Assembly: GCA_947383695.1 (NCBI GenBank)
Contig: OX376642.1
Coordinates: 124,001-188,000, forward strand
Reading direction: 5' to 3'
DNA from: Actinomycetes bacterium
GTDB lineage: Bacteria > Actinomycetota > Actinomycetes > Nanopelagicales > Nanopelagicaceae
Length of the DNA: 64,000 nucleotides
The translations under genes were made by a program, and so were the position numbers. The notes under the pieces are model-generated. The model saw only the letters and a list, made by a program, of their open reading frames with translations. It ran no database searches and was not told where the DNA came from. The stretch's first letter is position 1. Each line of letters begins with the position of its first letter. Of the stretch, positions 10,842 to 20,031 are shown piece after piece.

Positions 10842-11504
10842 AGGGTAGTAACGAGAGAGTTCCCAATCACCGCTTGTGGTGGTCCTCTCATATCGCAGGC
10901 GATCATGCAATCGTGAGTATCGACCCTGCCAAAACTCAATATTTAGTGGCGTGACGCGGTATCCGCCCCAGTGCGGTGGTCGAGGAACAACCGTGCCTTC
11001 CGGCCACTTCTGTGCTGCGCCTTCATACCGTTGCTCTAACTCTTCACGTGATGCAAGGTGTGATGATTGCGCACTAGCCCATGCACCAATTTGTGAACCC
11101 CATGGTCTAGTTGCAAAGTAATCATCTGATTCTTTCGCAGAAACTTTTTCGGCAATGCCGCTAATGGAAACCTGTCGCTCCATCGCATACCAAGGAAAGA
11201 GCAGCGAAACATTTGGATTCAATTCAATTCCATGGGCTTTGCGAGATTGGTAATTTGTAAAGAAAGTAAATCCACCATCTGAAATATCTTTTAACAAAAC
11301 TGTTCGTGTATTAATCTGCGAATCGGCGGTGACAGTTGAAAGCACCATTGCATTGGCTTCAACAATGACAGAGTTTTCGTGTGCATCCTTTAACCACAGT
11401 GCAAATGCTTCAAAGGGATTGTCAGGAAGAGTTTCTAAACCGGCATCGCTATAAGAGCGACGCATCGCACGGATCTCATCGCGGGTAACAATCTCTTCAG
11501 CCAT
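10839..11504 (-). CDS. pdxH: Pyridoxamine 5'-phosphate oxidase PdxH
   Basis: FMN flavoprotein that oxidises pyridoxamine or pyridoxine 5'-phosphate to PLP; 221 residues from the ATG at 11504. It has RTVLLKDISDGGFTFFTNYQSRK, PRPPHWGGYRV and the family signature IEFWQGRYSRLHDR near the C-terminus. A GTG six codons upstream (11522) is in frame, but the ATG gives the usual family N-terminus, and a loose TTCGAT box lies 6 nt before it. It lies 9 bases upstream of serC; PLP is the cofactor of SerC and of the nearby group II decarboxylase. Confidence 0.95.
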   Translation of the reverse strand: MAEEIVTRDEIRAMRRSYSDAGLETLPDNPFEAFALWLKDAHENSVIVEANAMVLSTVTADSQINTRTVLLKDISDGGFTFFTNYQSRKAHGIELNPNVSLLFPWYAMERQVSISGIAEKVSAKESDDYFATRPWGSQIGAWASAQSSHLASREELEQRYEGAAQKWPEGTVVPRPPHWGGYRVTPLNIEFWQGRYSRLHDRLRYERTTTSGDWELSRYYP

Positions 11505-11674
11505 GCCCCTATCGAACCCCACTTTGGGTCGAGGGGCGAGTTTTCAGAGGCGACTGCAAGGGTTCATGCAACGAGCACCCTTTATAACAATCGGATAAAT
11601 GACCGGCCAAATCAGTACAAAACAAGGTGTTTAGTTTGCTTACTAGTGCCTAAAAGAGTGGAATAACCCCAACA

Positions 11675-11694
11675 GCGCATGCCCTCGTATGCGC
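11675..11694. promoter_or_regulatory. Inverted repeat in the leader of the glucan operon
   Basis: GCGCAT, eight bases, ATGCGC, 24 bases upstream of the binding-protein ATG. It could form a leader hairpin or be an operator. It does not match a LacI/MalR-type site I can name. Elsewhere in this 214-base gap I see direct TGCAA repeats near 11555-11575 but no clear promoter. Confidence 0.35.
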
Positions 11695-11718
11695 GAATTC
11701 CATCCATGGAGGATATAC

Positions 11719-12978
11719 ATGAAGACAAAGCGTTTCGGATTTGCTGGCGTCATTGCAGCATTCGCGCTTGCAGTTTCAACTCTCGTAGCACCAAGTGCTA
11801 ACGCAGCCACAGAAATCGTGGTCTGGGCAGATGAATCTCGCGGGCCAAACCTTGCAAAGGTAATCGCAGCAAAGGGTGACTGGGTTTCTGGTTACACAGT
11901 AAAGGTAGTTACATTCTCAAGCTTTGATGCACTCAAGGATGCTTTTGATAAGGCAACTGATGCATCAGGTCCAGATATCGTTGTTGGCGGAAATGACTGG
12001 GTACCAACAGGTGCAAAGAGCGGAAAGCTCGCTCCAATCACATTGACAGCAGCTGTAAAGGCTCGCTTCAACCAGACACAGTTCGTTGACCTTACATACA
12101 AGGGCAAGCTGTACGGCGTACCTGTAGATATCAACAACGTTGCAATGATCTACAACACAAAGCTTGTTTCAACTGCACCAAAGACTTTTGGTGAAATGGT
12201 TTCAAATTACAAGGCACTCAAGGCATCTAAGGGCTTGAAGGCTGGTCTATGTATTGCAGGCGGCGGAATGTCATGGGGAGCACACTCAGTATTCTCAGCA
12301 CTCGGCGCAGATGCATACCAATTCAACTCACGTGGTGGAATTGTTTACGGCCGTGCATTCAATGCAACAACATTCGGAAAGAATGTTCGCACATACCTAA
12401 TGGATGGCAAGAAGAGCAACGGTTTCTTCCCAGCAACTGACACAGGTTGCAAGGACAACTTCCTTGCAGGAACTGTTCCATACGCAGTTATTGGTAACTG
12501 GGAGTGGGCAGATTACGTAGCAAAGGGATTCACAATGAACCTAATGCCAGTTCCAGGTGTTGCTGATGGCACATATGGAAAGATGTTCGGATCTGTTAGC
12601 GGCGCAATGCTTACAACCTTTGCTTCAAAGCATGGAGTTGAATCAGGTGCTAAGTCACTTCTAACAAACTTCTTCGCATCAACTGATGGCCAGGTTCGTT
12701 ACCAGGCTCTTGAGAAGCGTCCACCTGCTGAAAAGGGTGCACAAGCAGACTCAACAGTTTCAGCTGCACAGCGTGGATTCGGTTCAGCCGCATCTCTAGC
12801 TGGAATTCCACAGATCGGCGCATTCCTAAACAGCAACAAGGGTGGCGCTAACTACTGGGATTCAGCACCTGCTTACTGGACAGCTGTTTTGATTGATGGC
12901 AAGGATGCGGTTAAAGAAGCATCAAAGCTTGCATCAATCTGGCGTGCAAACACAGATGGTGGCAAGGGCGATCTCTAA
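11719..12978 (+). CDS. Maltodextrin-type ABC transporter substrate-binding lipid-free protein
   Basis: A 419-residue secreted solute-binding protein (family 1, MalE-like). The signal peptide covers residues 1-28 (MKTKRFGF, hydrophobic core, then APSANA|A cleavage); no lipobox cysteine follows. The mature part starts TEIVVWADESRG, with PDIVVGGNDWV and YGVPVDINNVAMIYN as in maltose-binding proteins. The start at 11719 is chosen because GGAGG lies 6 bases before it and because it gives a clean signal peptide; an ATG at 11689 would add ten polar residues. Genes for two MalF/MalG-type permeases and two GH13 enzymes follow, so the ligand is probably a maltodextrin. A strong hairpin after the stop should leave this transcript more abundant than the permeases. 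Confidence 0.92.
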   Translation: MKTKRFGFAGVIAAFALAVSTLVAPSANAATEIVVWADESRGPNLAKVIAAKGDWVSGYTVKVVTFSSFDALKDAFDKATDASGPDIVVGGNDWVPTGAKSGKLAPITLTAAVKARFNQTQFVDLTYKGKLYGVPVDINNVAMIYNTKLVSTAPKTFGEMVSNYKALKASKGLKAGLCIAGGGMSWGAHSVFSALGADAYQFNSRGGIVYGRAFNATTFGKNVRTYLMDGKKSNGFFPATDTGCKDNFLAGTVPYAVIGNWEWADYVAKGFTMNLMPVPGVADGTYGKMFGSVSGAMLTTFASKHGVESGAKSLLTNFFASTDGQVRYQALEKRPPAEKGAQADSTVSAAQRGFGSAASLAGIPQIGAFLNSNKGGANYWDSAPAYWTAVLIDGKDAVKEASKLASIWRANTDGGKGDL

Positions 12979-13024
12979 TTAATTTGATTCATTCAAATTA
13001 AAGCCAAATAAAGGCGTTAGAGGG

Positions 13025-13054
13025 GTGATGCGGGCGGATTTCCGCCCGCATCAC
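13025..13054 (+). terminator. Hairpin between binding protein and permease genes
   Basis: A perfect 13-base-pair GC-rich stem (13025-13037 with 13042-13054, GTGATGCGGGCGG against CCGCCCGCATCAC) with an ATTT loop. The U-tract after it is poor (TCATTT), so it probably acts as a partial terminator or 3' end stabiliser that sets a high binding-protein to permease ratio. Confidence 0.75.
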
Positions 13055-13090
13055 TCATTTCCCAATAATGACAATTACCGATTGGAATAA

Positions 13091-14632
13091 ATGATGACTT
13101 ACTTAATAAGAGGCAAAATTGCCCTCTTTATCAAAGTCATTTTTGTTACCCTCATTGTGTCGGTGCTGCTTTTATTAGCTCAAAGCGCATTTGCACAAAA
13201 AGAGTATGTAATCTCAGCATTCTTAGCGATCGCAGTTCTTTTGCTAGCTCTTACATACTTAACTAAAATTTCAATTCCATTAAAGTTTTTTATTCCTGGA
13301 ATTCTCTTACTAACGGCATTTGTTTTAGGACCTATTTTGTACACCGTTACGATGTCGGGGTTTAATTACAAAACAGGAAACATTATTTCCAAAGAGGAAG
13401 CAATCGTTCAGATCAAGGTACGCGGAATCGAATCTGCTCCATCTGGGCAAACTTTTGATATTAAATTAGGAACTTACGAAGGCAATCCTGCTATTTTGGC
13501 ATCGGATATCAACACATCTGAATACTTTATTTCTACCCAGGGTGATCGCATTCCGCTTGTGGCTTCTGCTTTAACCTTTAATGAATACGGCGTTGCGGTC
13601 GAAGCACCTAATTTCACTCCTCTTACAGACTCTGAGTTTGCAACCGCAGATAAACTCTTTACAGGCGCTCGGTTTACCTTTGATGATCGGTTCTTCATCG
13701 CTCTCGAAGGCTTTGAAGCTGGCGTTGTGTCACAACAGGTTCTTGAATACCTTCCTGAGTCAGATCAGTTTAAAAACCTAGTAAATGGTGGCATTTATAC
13801 CGATAATGGCCGAGGCAACTACGCACTAACCGATGACAAGAATGCAATTTTAGAGCCTGGGTGGCGAGCACCAATTTGGTTTGAAAACTACTCCAAGATA
13901 GTTACCGATTCACGTGTTCGTGAACCATTAGTGCGTGTATTTCTCTGGACAGTTGTATTTGCACTGTTAACGGTGTTAACAACCTTTGCATTAGGACTCT
14001 TACTTGCCTTGGCGCTCAACAAACCAATTAGAGGACGTCGTATCTATCGCTCGATCTTGGTTCTTCCATACGCGATGCCAAGTGTTATGAGTATTTTGAT
14101 TTGGGGCGGTATGTTCAACACCGAGTTTGGTGCAATCAATACCTTGCTTGGAACAAATATCGCTTGGTTCTCTGATCCGAACTTCGCTCGCGTTGCTGTT
14201 ATATTGGTAAACCTGTGGCTTGGTTTCCCTTACTTCTACTTAATCTCAAGTGGATCTTTGCAGGCGATTCCAAGTGAATTGATGGAAGCTGCTGCTATCG
14301 ATGGAGCTAACCCGCGTCAGATCTTCCGCAAGATCACGCTGCCACTACTTCTACAGATTCTTTCCCCTCTTTTGATTGCATCTTTTGCCTACAACTTCAA
14401 TAATTTCAATTTGATCTATCTGCTAACAGGTGGAGGGCCAAGAAATGAATTGGATGGCGAAATCGCTGGTGCAACAGATATTTTGATTAGTTACACCTAC
14501 AAGATTGCTTTTGGTTCTGGTACTCAAGATCTAGGTCTTGCAAGTGCGATCTCACTCATAATCTTTATCCTGGTTGCTTCAATTTCGCTGTATAGCTTGA
14601 GAAAGTCCAAAGTATTGGAGACTTTCGCATGA
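13091..14632 (+). CDS. Sugar ABC transporter permease, MalF-like with large extracellular insertion
   Basis: A 513-residue membrane protein. Three or so N-terminal helices (to about residue 95) precede a polar insertion of about 180 residues (about 100-275), comparable to the P2 loop of E. coli MalF. The transport core follows, with the EAA loop ELMEAAAIDGANPRQ at about 396-410 that docks the ATPase. The length is close to E. coli MalF (514). The stop overlaps the next permease as ATGA. The partner ATPase is not in this cluster. The ligand is inferred as maltodextrin from the neighbours. Confidence 0.92.
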   Translation: MMTYLIRGKIALFIKVIFVTLIVSVLLLLAQSAFAQKEYVISAFLAIAVLLLALTYLTKISIPLKFFIPGILLLTAFVLGPILYTVTMSGFNYKTGNIISKEEAIVQIKVRGIESAPSGQTFDIKLGTYEGNPAILASDINTSEYFISTQGDRIPLVASALTFNEYGVAVEAPNFTPLTDSEFATADKLFTGARFTFDDRFFIALEGFEAGVVSQQVLEYLPESDQFKNLVNGGIYTDNGRGNYALTDDKNAILEPGWRAPIWFENYSKIVTDSRVREPLVRVFLWTVVFALLTVLTTFALGLLLALALNKPIRGRRIYRSILVLPYAMPSVMSILIWGGMFNTEFGAINTLLGTNIAWFSDPNFARVAVILVNLWLGFPYFYLISSGSLQAIPSELMEAAAIDGANPRQIFRKITLPLLLQILSPLLIASFAYNFNNFNLIYLLTGGGPRNELDGEIAGATDILISYTYKIAFGSGTQDLGLASAISLIIFILVASISLYSLRKSKVLETFA

Positions 14633-15480
14633 ACAAGTGGCTAAGACAGGATTTATGGCGCCACGTAGTGGGTATTTCAATCTGCCTCTTCTCCCTATTT
14701 CCTCTGTATTTAGTAGTTATTTCCTCATTTAGTTCCACAGGCAGCCTGCAGTTAAGCTCGTTCATTCCCCGCGAAATTTCATTTGCTAACTACAGCAAGC
14801 TCTTCAATGATCCAACTATTCCTTACCTAACCTGGGTAAAGAACTCACTATTCATCGCAGGATCAGTTGCATTGTTATCAGTGATGATTGGTACAGCATC
14901 AGCTTTTGCATTTAGCCGCCTAAAGTTCAAGGGCCGCAAATTTGGTATTCAACTGTTACTGCTTGTACAGATGTTCCCTGCAATTCTTGCAATTTCAGCT
15001 GTGTATGTGATTATGGAACGCGTATACAACTTTGCACCCGGAATTGGATTAGGTACACAACCCGGACTCTTACTTGTCTATCTTGGTGGTGCCATGGGTG
15101 TAAATATCTGGTTGCTAAAGGGCTTTGTGGATTCAATTCCAGCAGAGCTAGATGAAGCGGCAAAGATTGATGGTGCATCTGAGGTTCAAACCTTCTGGCT
15201 GATCTTCGTTCCACTTGCTTCGCCTGTTCTAGCGGTAGTTGCGCTACTTAGCTTTATTGGAACTTTTAATGAGTTTATTCTGGCTCGTTTATTCTTAGTT
15301 GATATGGAGAGCCGCACAGTTGCTGTAGGTCTGCAGCAGTTCATTGGTGGTCAGTACTCACAAAACTGGGGACCATTTGCAGCAGGCTCAATCCTTGCAT
15401 CGATTCCAATTGTGATTATCTTCTTGTCACTTCAGAAGTACATCGTAAGCGGATTAACTGCAGGTTCGGTTAAGGGCTAA
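14629..15480 (+). CDS. Sugar ABC transporter permease, MalG-like
   Basis: A 283-residue, six-helix inner-membrane permease. The EAA motif ELDEAAKIDGASEVQ begins at residue 173; the C-terminus ends LQKYIVSGLTAGSVKG, very close to the conserved MalG tail. It overlaps the MalF-like gene by four bases (ATGA), and its own stop overlaps the secreted amylase start (TAATG at 15478-15482). The three genes are therefore one translationally coupled unit. Confidence 0.94.
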   Translation: MNKWLRQDLWRHVVGISICLFSLFPLYLVVISSFSSTGSLQLSSFIPREISFANYSKLFNDPTIPYLTWVKNSLFIAGSVALLSVMIGTASAFAFSRLKFKGRKFGIQLLLLVQMFPAILAISAVYVIMERVYNFAPGIGLGTQPGLLLVYLGGAMGVNIWLLKGFVDSIPAELDEAAKIDGASEVQTFWLIFVPLASPVLAVVALLSFIGTFNEFILARLFLVDMESRTVAVGLQQFIGGQYSQNWGPFAAGSILASIPIVIIFLSLQKYIVSGLTAGSVKG

Positions 15481-17438
15481 TGCACAAAAAGAAGTTTCAT
15501 CTCTTTGTTGCACTACTTGCAAGCATAATTTTTGCCGGGTCATCGGTTGCTGCACCAACGGTATTGCCTGCAGATCAAGTAGGGCTTGCAAAAGACTTGA
15601 TTTACTTTGTTTTTCCCGATCGTTATCTCAATGGTGATACCTCTAATGATAAGTACCCTGGATACGATCCACGCGATACCGCTTTCTTTCATGGTGGCGA
15701 TCTCAAAGGGTTAACGGGAACGTGTGCTGCTGGCGATAATGGATTAGTTCGCATTAAAAAACTGGGCTTTACCGCAGTATGGGTAACACCATTAGTTGTT
15801 CAACAAAAACCAACACCATATGGTGCTGGGTATCACGGTTACTGGGGTGTTGATTTCCTCGATGTCGATCCACACCTAGGCACCAAGGCAGATCTTCTGG
15901 CATTTTCTGAATGCGCAAAGAAGCTTGGTTTGAAATTGATTTTAGATGTTGTAACAAATCACACCGGTGATGTAATTGCATACAAGGATAAAGATGCTTA
16001 CATCCCTGCAGATATGGTGAAAGCAAAAAGCCCAGCATGGCTCAATGATTTAACGAATTACCATAACGTCGGTGACATGAACAGCTGCTGGGGCGAAGGT
16101 TCATGTATGCAGCTTGGTGATTTCTATGGACTCGATGACATCGCTACTGAAAAGCCCGTTGTGTACAACGGCTGGGCTGATGTCTACGGACAGTGGATAA
16201 AAGATTATGGATTATCTGGTTTCCGCGTAGATACAGCGAGACATGTGGATGACAACTTCTTTAAGAACTGGTCACCACAGATAAATGCAGCTGCACAATC
16301 TGTCGGAATCGATAACTTTACGATCTTTGGCGAGGTCTGGGATGTGAATCCAATCAATTTGATGAACTATATACGTCGAAACAAGATTCAGACCGTTTTG
16401 GATTTTCCATTCCAAAGATCTGCTGCTGAATTTGCATCTGGATATTCAGATGCAACAACCATCGAAAACTTGTTCAGTTACGACGATCTATATACAACCG
16501 CTACAACGAGCGCATCAAACATGGTGACCTTCTTGGGTAATCACGATATGGGCCGAGCGGGAAAAATCATTGAATCTAAGCGAATTAATCCTGCTTCGGA
16601 GCTTTTGCCTCGCACCTTATTGGGCCACTCACTGATGTATCTAACTCGTGGCATTCCATCGGTGTATTACGGTGATGAGGTTGGTATGACAGGAACTGGC
16701 TCAGGCAGCGATCAATTAGCCCGTCAAGATATGTTTTCAACTAAGGTCAATATTTGGAAAACAGAAAAACGAATTGGTTCTTCGCCAATTGGAACCGGTA
16801 ATGCATTTGATGTAACAGACAAGCACCCAATCGCAAACCACCTGAAGTTGCTGGCTAATTTACGATTGGCAAACCCAGGTTTGGCGAATTCAACGATGCA
16901 GATCCGCTACGCAAAAGATTATCTGTTAGCAATTTCAAAAAAGGATGATCTCGAAAATCGCGAGTACGTCGTAGCCTTCAATAACTCAAACAAGGCAATC
17001 AAAGCAACTATCAATACAGCAACCTCCAAAGGTGGCTGGAAGTTGCTGATGGGAAAGACATCGATTAAAGCGGTAGCAGAAAAAGTGACGATCACGGTAC
17101 CGGCATTATCGACAGTTGTGTTGAAGGCAAATCAAAAGATAGATAAGACGGATGTCAAGGTTGGTAAGGTCACCTCGGAGCTTGATTTCCTAACTGGATA
17201 CTACGAAACTAAGGCGGAGGTAACTACTAAGGACTTAGCAAAGGTCACTTTCTATATCCGTACATCTTCGGATCTACCTTGGAGTTCATTAGGAACCGAT
17301 ACCAACTCCCCATACTCAGTTTATGTAGATCCACTTGATTTTGAGGGTAAAACAGTGGAGATTAAGGCAGAGGCCATCAATTCGAAGGGATCAAAGTATG
17401 AGTTACCAAGTACAAAACTCGCTATCCCCGCACCATGA
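15480..17438 (+). CDS. Secreted alpha-amylase family (GH13) glucanohydrolase
   Basis: A 652-residue extracellular enzyme acting on alpha-1,4-glucans. The signal peptide is residues 1-24 (MHKKKF, hydrophobic stretch, SSVAA|P). The GH13 barrel shows DVVTNHTGD (region I), GFRVDTARH with nucleophile Asp251, FGEVWD with acid/base Glu285, and FLGNHDMGR with Asp356. The C-terminal part (about 460-652) is beta-rich and ends in a possible extra sandwich domain (TEVTTKDLAKVTFYIRTS-like). Its place between the permeases and a cytoplasmic GH13 enzyme indicates that it makes the oligosaccharides that the ABC system imports. Start by TAATG overlap with the MalG-like gene. Confidence 0.93.
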   Translation: MHKKKFHLFVALLASIIFAGSSVAAPTVLPADQVGLAKDLIYFVFPDRYLNGDTSNDKYPGYDPRDTAFFHGGDLKGLTGTCAAGDNGLVRIKKLGFTAVWVTPLVVQQKPTPYGAGYHGYWGVDFLDVDPHLGTKADLLAFSECAKKLGLKLILDVVTNHTGDVIAYKDKDAYIPADMVKAKSPAWLNDLTNYHNVGDMNSCWGEGSCMQLGDFYGLDDIATEKPVVYNGWADVYGQWIKDYGLSGFRVDTARHVDDNFFKNWSPQINAAAQSVGIDNFTIFGEVWDVNPINLMNYIRRNKIQTVLDFPFQRSAAEFASGYSDATTIENLFSYDDLYTTATTSASNMVTFLGNHDMGRAGKIIESKRINPASELLPRTLLGHSLMYLTRGIPSVYYGDEVGMTGTGSGSDQLARQDMFSTKVNIWKTEKRIGSSPIGTGNAFDVTDKHPIANHLKLLANLRLANPGLANSTMQIRYAKDYLLAISKKDDLENREYVVAFNNSNKAIKATINTATSKGGWKLLMGKTSIKAVAEKVTITVPALSTVVLKANQKIDKTDVKVGKVTSELDFLTGYYETKAEVTTKDLAKVTFYIRTSSDLPWSSLGTDTNSPYSVYVDPLDFEGKTVEIKAEAINSKGSKYELPSTKLAIPAP

Positions 17439-19224
17439 TGGCAGCGACTTATATGTAAGTAATAGCGCGCCTAAGATTGGTGACAACGTCACCCTTAAGG
17501 TCAGAATCCCTAAGGGCTACCTGTTTGAAAGAGTGATGGTTCGCATGTATCACGATGGCGAACCCCGAATTTTCGAGCTAAAGAAGGCAAATAGTGACCA
17601 GCACGAGAGTTGGTATCAAGTATCGGTCAAGATCCTAAATCTCCAGAATTATTACCGTTTTGTATTCATCGGAAACGGTAAGTACGAGTGGCTAAACGCT
17701 CGAGGAGTTTTTGATCATGATGTTCACAGCAATAACGATTTTCAATTAGTTGCAGCACCATCTAACCCCAGTTGGATTAACTCCGCGGTTTTCTACCAAA
17801 TCTTTCCCGATCGTTTTGCCAAGTCTGGAAAAGTTGATATCACACCAGATTGGGCATATCCCCGCGAATGGGATCTGCTACCAAGAGGTCGTGGAAAATT
17901 CACGGGGCAGGAGCTGTATGGAGGAGACCTGTATGGGGTTCAAGAGCATCTTGATCACATAACAGACCTGGGAGTTAATGGAATCTATTTCACTCCGATT
18001 TTCCCTTCGAGATCTAATCACAGATATGACGCAACCAGCTTTGATCATGTTGATCCAGTTTTGGGAGGCGACAAAGCTTTTCAATCCTTGATCAAGGTTG
18101 CAAAGAAAAAAGGTATTCGTATTCTTGGTGATCTGACATCAAACCACTGCGGAGTTGGCCACGCCTGGTTAATTAAGGCGAAGAAAGATAAGAAATCCAA
18201 GGAGAGAACATATTTCTTCTGGGATAAATCGATCAAGTGGGGATATGTCGGGTGGTACGGTCTTGAATCACTGCCTAAATTGAATTATGCATCCAAAGCT
18301 TTACGAAGAGCGGTGTATGAAGGACCAAACTCAATTGTGAAGAAATGGCTTTCACCTAAGTTTGGAATGGCTGGTTGGCGCATCGATGTCGGAAATATGA
18401 CAGGTGTGCAGGGAGCAGAGAACCACCACGTTGAAGTGATGCAGGGAATTCGCAAAGCTATGCACGAGGTCAATCCAGATACATGGTTGGTTGCGGAAAA
18501 TGGCGATTTCCTTGCCAGCGATCTCAACGGCCTAGGTTGGCATGGAGCCATGAATTATCAAGGTTTTATGCGGCCTTTCTGGAATTGGATAAATCGCAAT
18601 CCAGAAATTACAGGCGGATTTCAGGGTCTTCCTTTTGCGATGCCTAAGATCAACGGCAAACAATTGGTGGAGTCGATTCAAGAATTCAACTCATCGATTC
18701 CATGGCGCTCTCTGACAGCAAGCATGATGCTCTTAGATTCACATGACACAGCGCGATTTAGAACTGTCGTTTTAGGCGACAAAAAGGCGCATGCATCTGC
18801 AATGTCAATGATGCTGACTTATCCTGGAGTTCCCTCTATTTTCGCTGGAGATGAAATTGGTCTTGAAGGTTCATGGGGCGAGGACGCAAGAAGAACCATT
18901 AATTGGGATGACCAAAGCAGTTGGGATTTCGAGTTTATGGCTGAAGTAAAGAAGTTAGTGAGTTTGAGACGTACACAAGATGCTTTAATAAATGGCGGGC
19001 TGCGCTGGGTTAAGGCTGAAAATGATTATGTTGTATATCTTCGTGAATCTAAGAAGCAATCAATTCTCGTACTTGTTTCACGAGGTGCAATCGATGCAAC
19101 AATTAATTTAAGCGAGTATGGATATTCAGTTTCAAAGACTCTCTATGGAGAGAAAGTCCAAGGTCAGAGTTTCAGGATTACTTCTGAAGGGGCAATTCAA
19201 GGAATTTGGGTGGTTACCCGTTAA
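17398..19224 (+). CDS. Cytoplasmic GH13 enzyme with CBM34 domain (neopullulanase/cyclomaltodextrinase type)
   Basis: A 608-residue intracellular alpha-glucan hydrolase without a signal peptide. Residues 1-125 resemble the CBM34 N-terminal domain of maltogenic amylases; the barrel follows (VFYQIFPDRF at 131). Catalytic motifs are GDLTSNHCG (about 244), GWRIDVGNM with nucleophile Asp330, WLVAENG with Glu367, and LLDSHDTARF with Asp450. The start at 17398 is preferred to an ATG 63 bases upstream because AAGGGA precedes it and the upstream codons are basic filler that would lie deep inside the previous gene. It overlaps the secreted amylase by 41 bases. It probably cleaves imported maltodextrins or cyclodextrins. 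Confidence 0.92.
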   Translation: MSYQVQNSLSPHHDGSDLYVSNSAPKIGDNVTLKVRIPKGYLFERVMVRMYHDGEPRIFELKKANSDQHESWYQVSVKILNLQNYYRFVFIGNGKYEWLNARGVFDHDVHSNNDFQLVAAPSNPSWINSAVFYQIFPDRFAKSGKVDITPDWAYPREWDLLPRGRGKFTGQELYGGDLYGVQEHLDHITDLGVNGIYFTPIFPSRSNHRYDATSFDHVDPVLGGDKAFQSLIKVAKKKGIRILGDLTSNHCGVGHAWLIKAKKDKKSKERTYFFWDKSIKWGYVGWYGLESLPKLNYASKALRRAVYEGPNSIVKKWLSPKFGMAGWRIDVGNMTGVQGAENHHVEVMQGIRKAMHEVNPDTWLVAENGDFLASDLNGLGWHGAMNYQGFMRPFWNWINRNPEITGGFQGLPFAMPKINGKQLVESIQEFNSSIPWRSLTASMMLLDSHDTARFRTVVLGDKKAHASAMSMMLTYPGVPSIFAGDEIGLEGSWGEDARRTINWDDQSSWDFEFMAEVKKLVSLRRTQDALINGGLRWVKAENDYVVYLRESKKQSILVLVSRGAIDATINLSEYGYSVSKTLYGEKVQGQSFRITSEGAIQGIWVVTR

Positions 19225-20014
19225 GCCAAAACCTTAACGGTTCATTTAAGTACTTAGCCCATGATCGTTCATTGTGACCGCTGCGCTTGTAAACCTTAGA
19301 TTGGTAATTGTGTGTAAAGCCACGTTTATGCATCAAGGTGTCAACAAAGTTTTGTAAATGAACATACTCTTTATCTAAACCCTTATCTCCACGACTCATC
19401 CAAATTTTGTGGGTCAAGGGCAGTGCTTCAACCATTGATCGTGCAAAGTGTTCATTGCTAATCGCCCAATGAGGAGACAATGCCAATGCGGTTGCGAACT
19501 TATCTGGGTGCTGAATTGCTGCGTACAAAGTTGCTAAACCACCCATGCTGGAGCCAATAACAGCGGTTTTTTCAGGGGAGTGAGCGCCGTAAATTGCGGG
19601 GATGATTTCACCAAATATGTTTTGCAAATAAGAATCAGAATGAAGGGTGATAGTTGGATCTTTAATCGCCCATCGTGGATCAACATATGTATCTGGTGTA
19701 AAGAATTTTTCTGGTGCTAAATCCTTTGCCCGCCCCCAAGGATTGCTTTTCGTTGAACTGTGCCACACGGCAATAATTGTTGGGGGCTTTATCCCTTGCT
19801 CATTAGCAACATCGATAGCAGCTTGAGCCATCTTCCAGGTCTGACGGCGATGGGTACTGGTAGTTCCATCAAAGACATTTTGTCCATCATGGGCGATGAG
19901 CAGGTGCTCACTCCCGCCGCGAGGCGTCCAGTAATCGACGATTCGATCTTCAAAACGGGTACGCACAACCTCGCCCGGAACTCCTCGGATTTGGAAGCGC
20001 TTAATCTCCTGCAT
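19214..20014 (-). CDS. Alpha/beta-hydrolase esterase (esterase D / Fes-like)
   Basis: A 266-residue enzyme of the putative esterase family. It has the strand HLLIAHDGQNVFDG, the nucleophile elbow GSSMGG with Ser156, and a late RSGHNERSW supplying the likely catalytic His. Relatives include enterochelin-esterase-like and antigen-85-like proteins; the substrate is unknown. No signal peptide. The last 11 bases overlap the end of the GH13 gene on the other strand. It diverges from the photolyase gene with only 17 bases between start codons; the gap GTGATTTAATCATCCC is nearly palindromic and may serve both directions. Confidence 0.82.
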   Translation of the reverse strand: MQEIKRFQIRGVPGEVVRTRFEDRIVDYWTPRGGSEHLLIAHDGQNVFDGTTSTHRRQTWKMAQAAIDVANEQGIKPPTIIAVWHSSTKSNPWGRAKDLAPEKFFTPDTYVDPRWAIKDPTITLHSDSYLQNIFGEIIPAIYGAHSPEKTAVIGSSMGGLATLYAAIQHPDKFATALALSPHWAISNEHFARSMVEALPLTHKIWMSRGDKGLDKEYVHLQNFVDTLMHKRGFTHNYQSKVYKRSGHNERSWAKYLNEPLRFWLNG

Positions 20015-20031
20015 GGTGATTTAATCATCCC

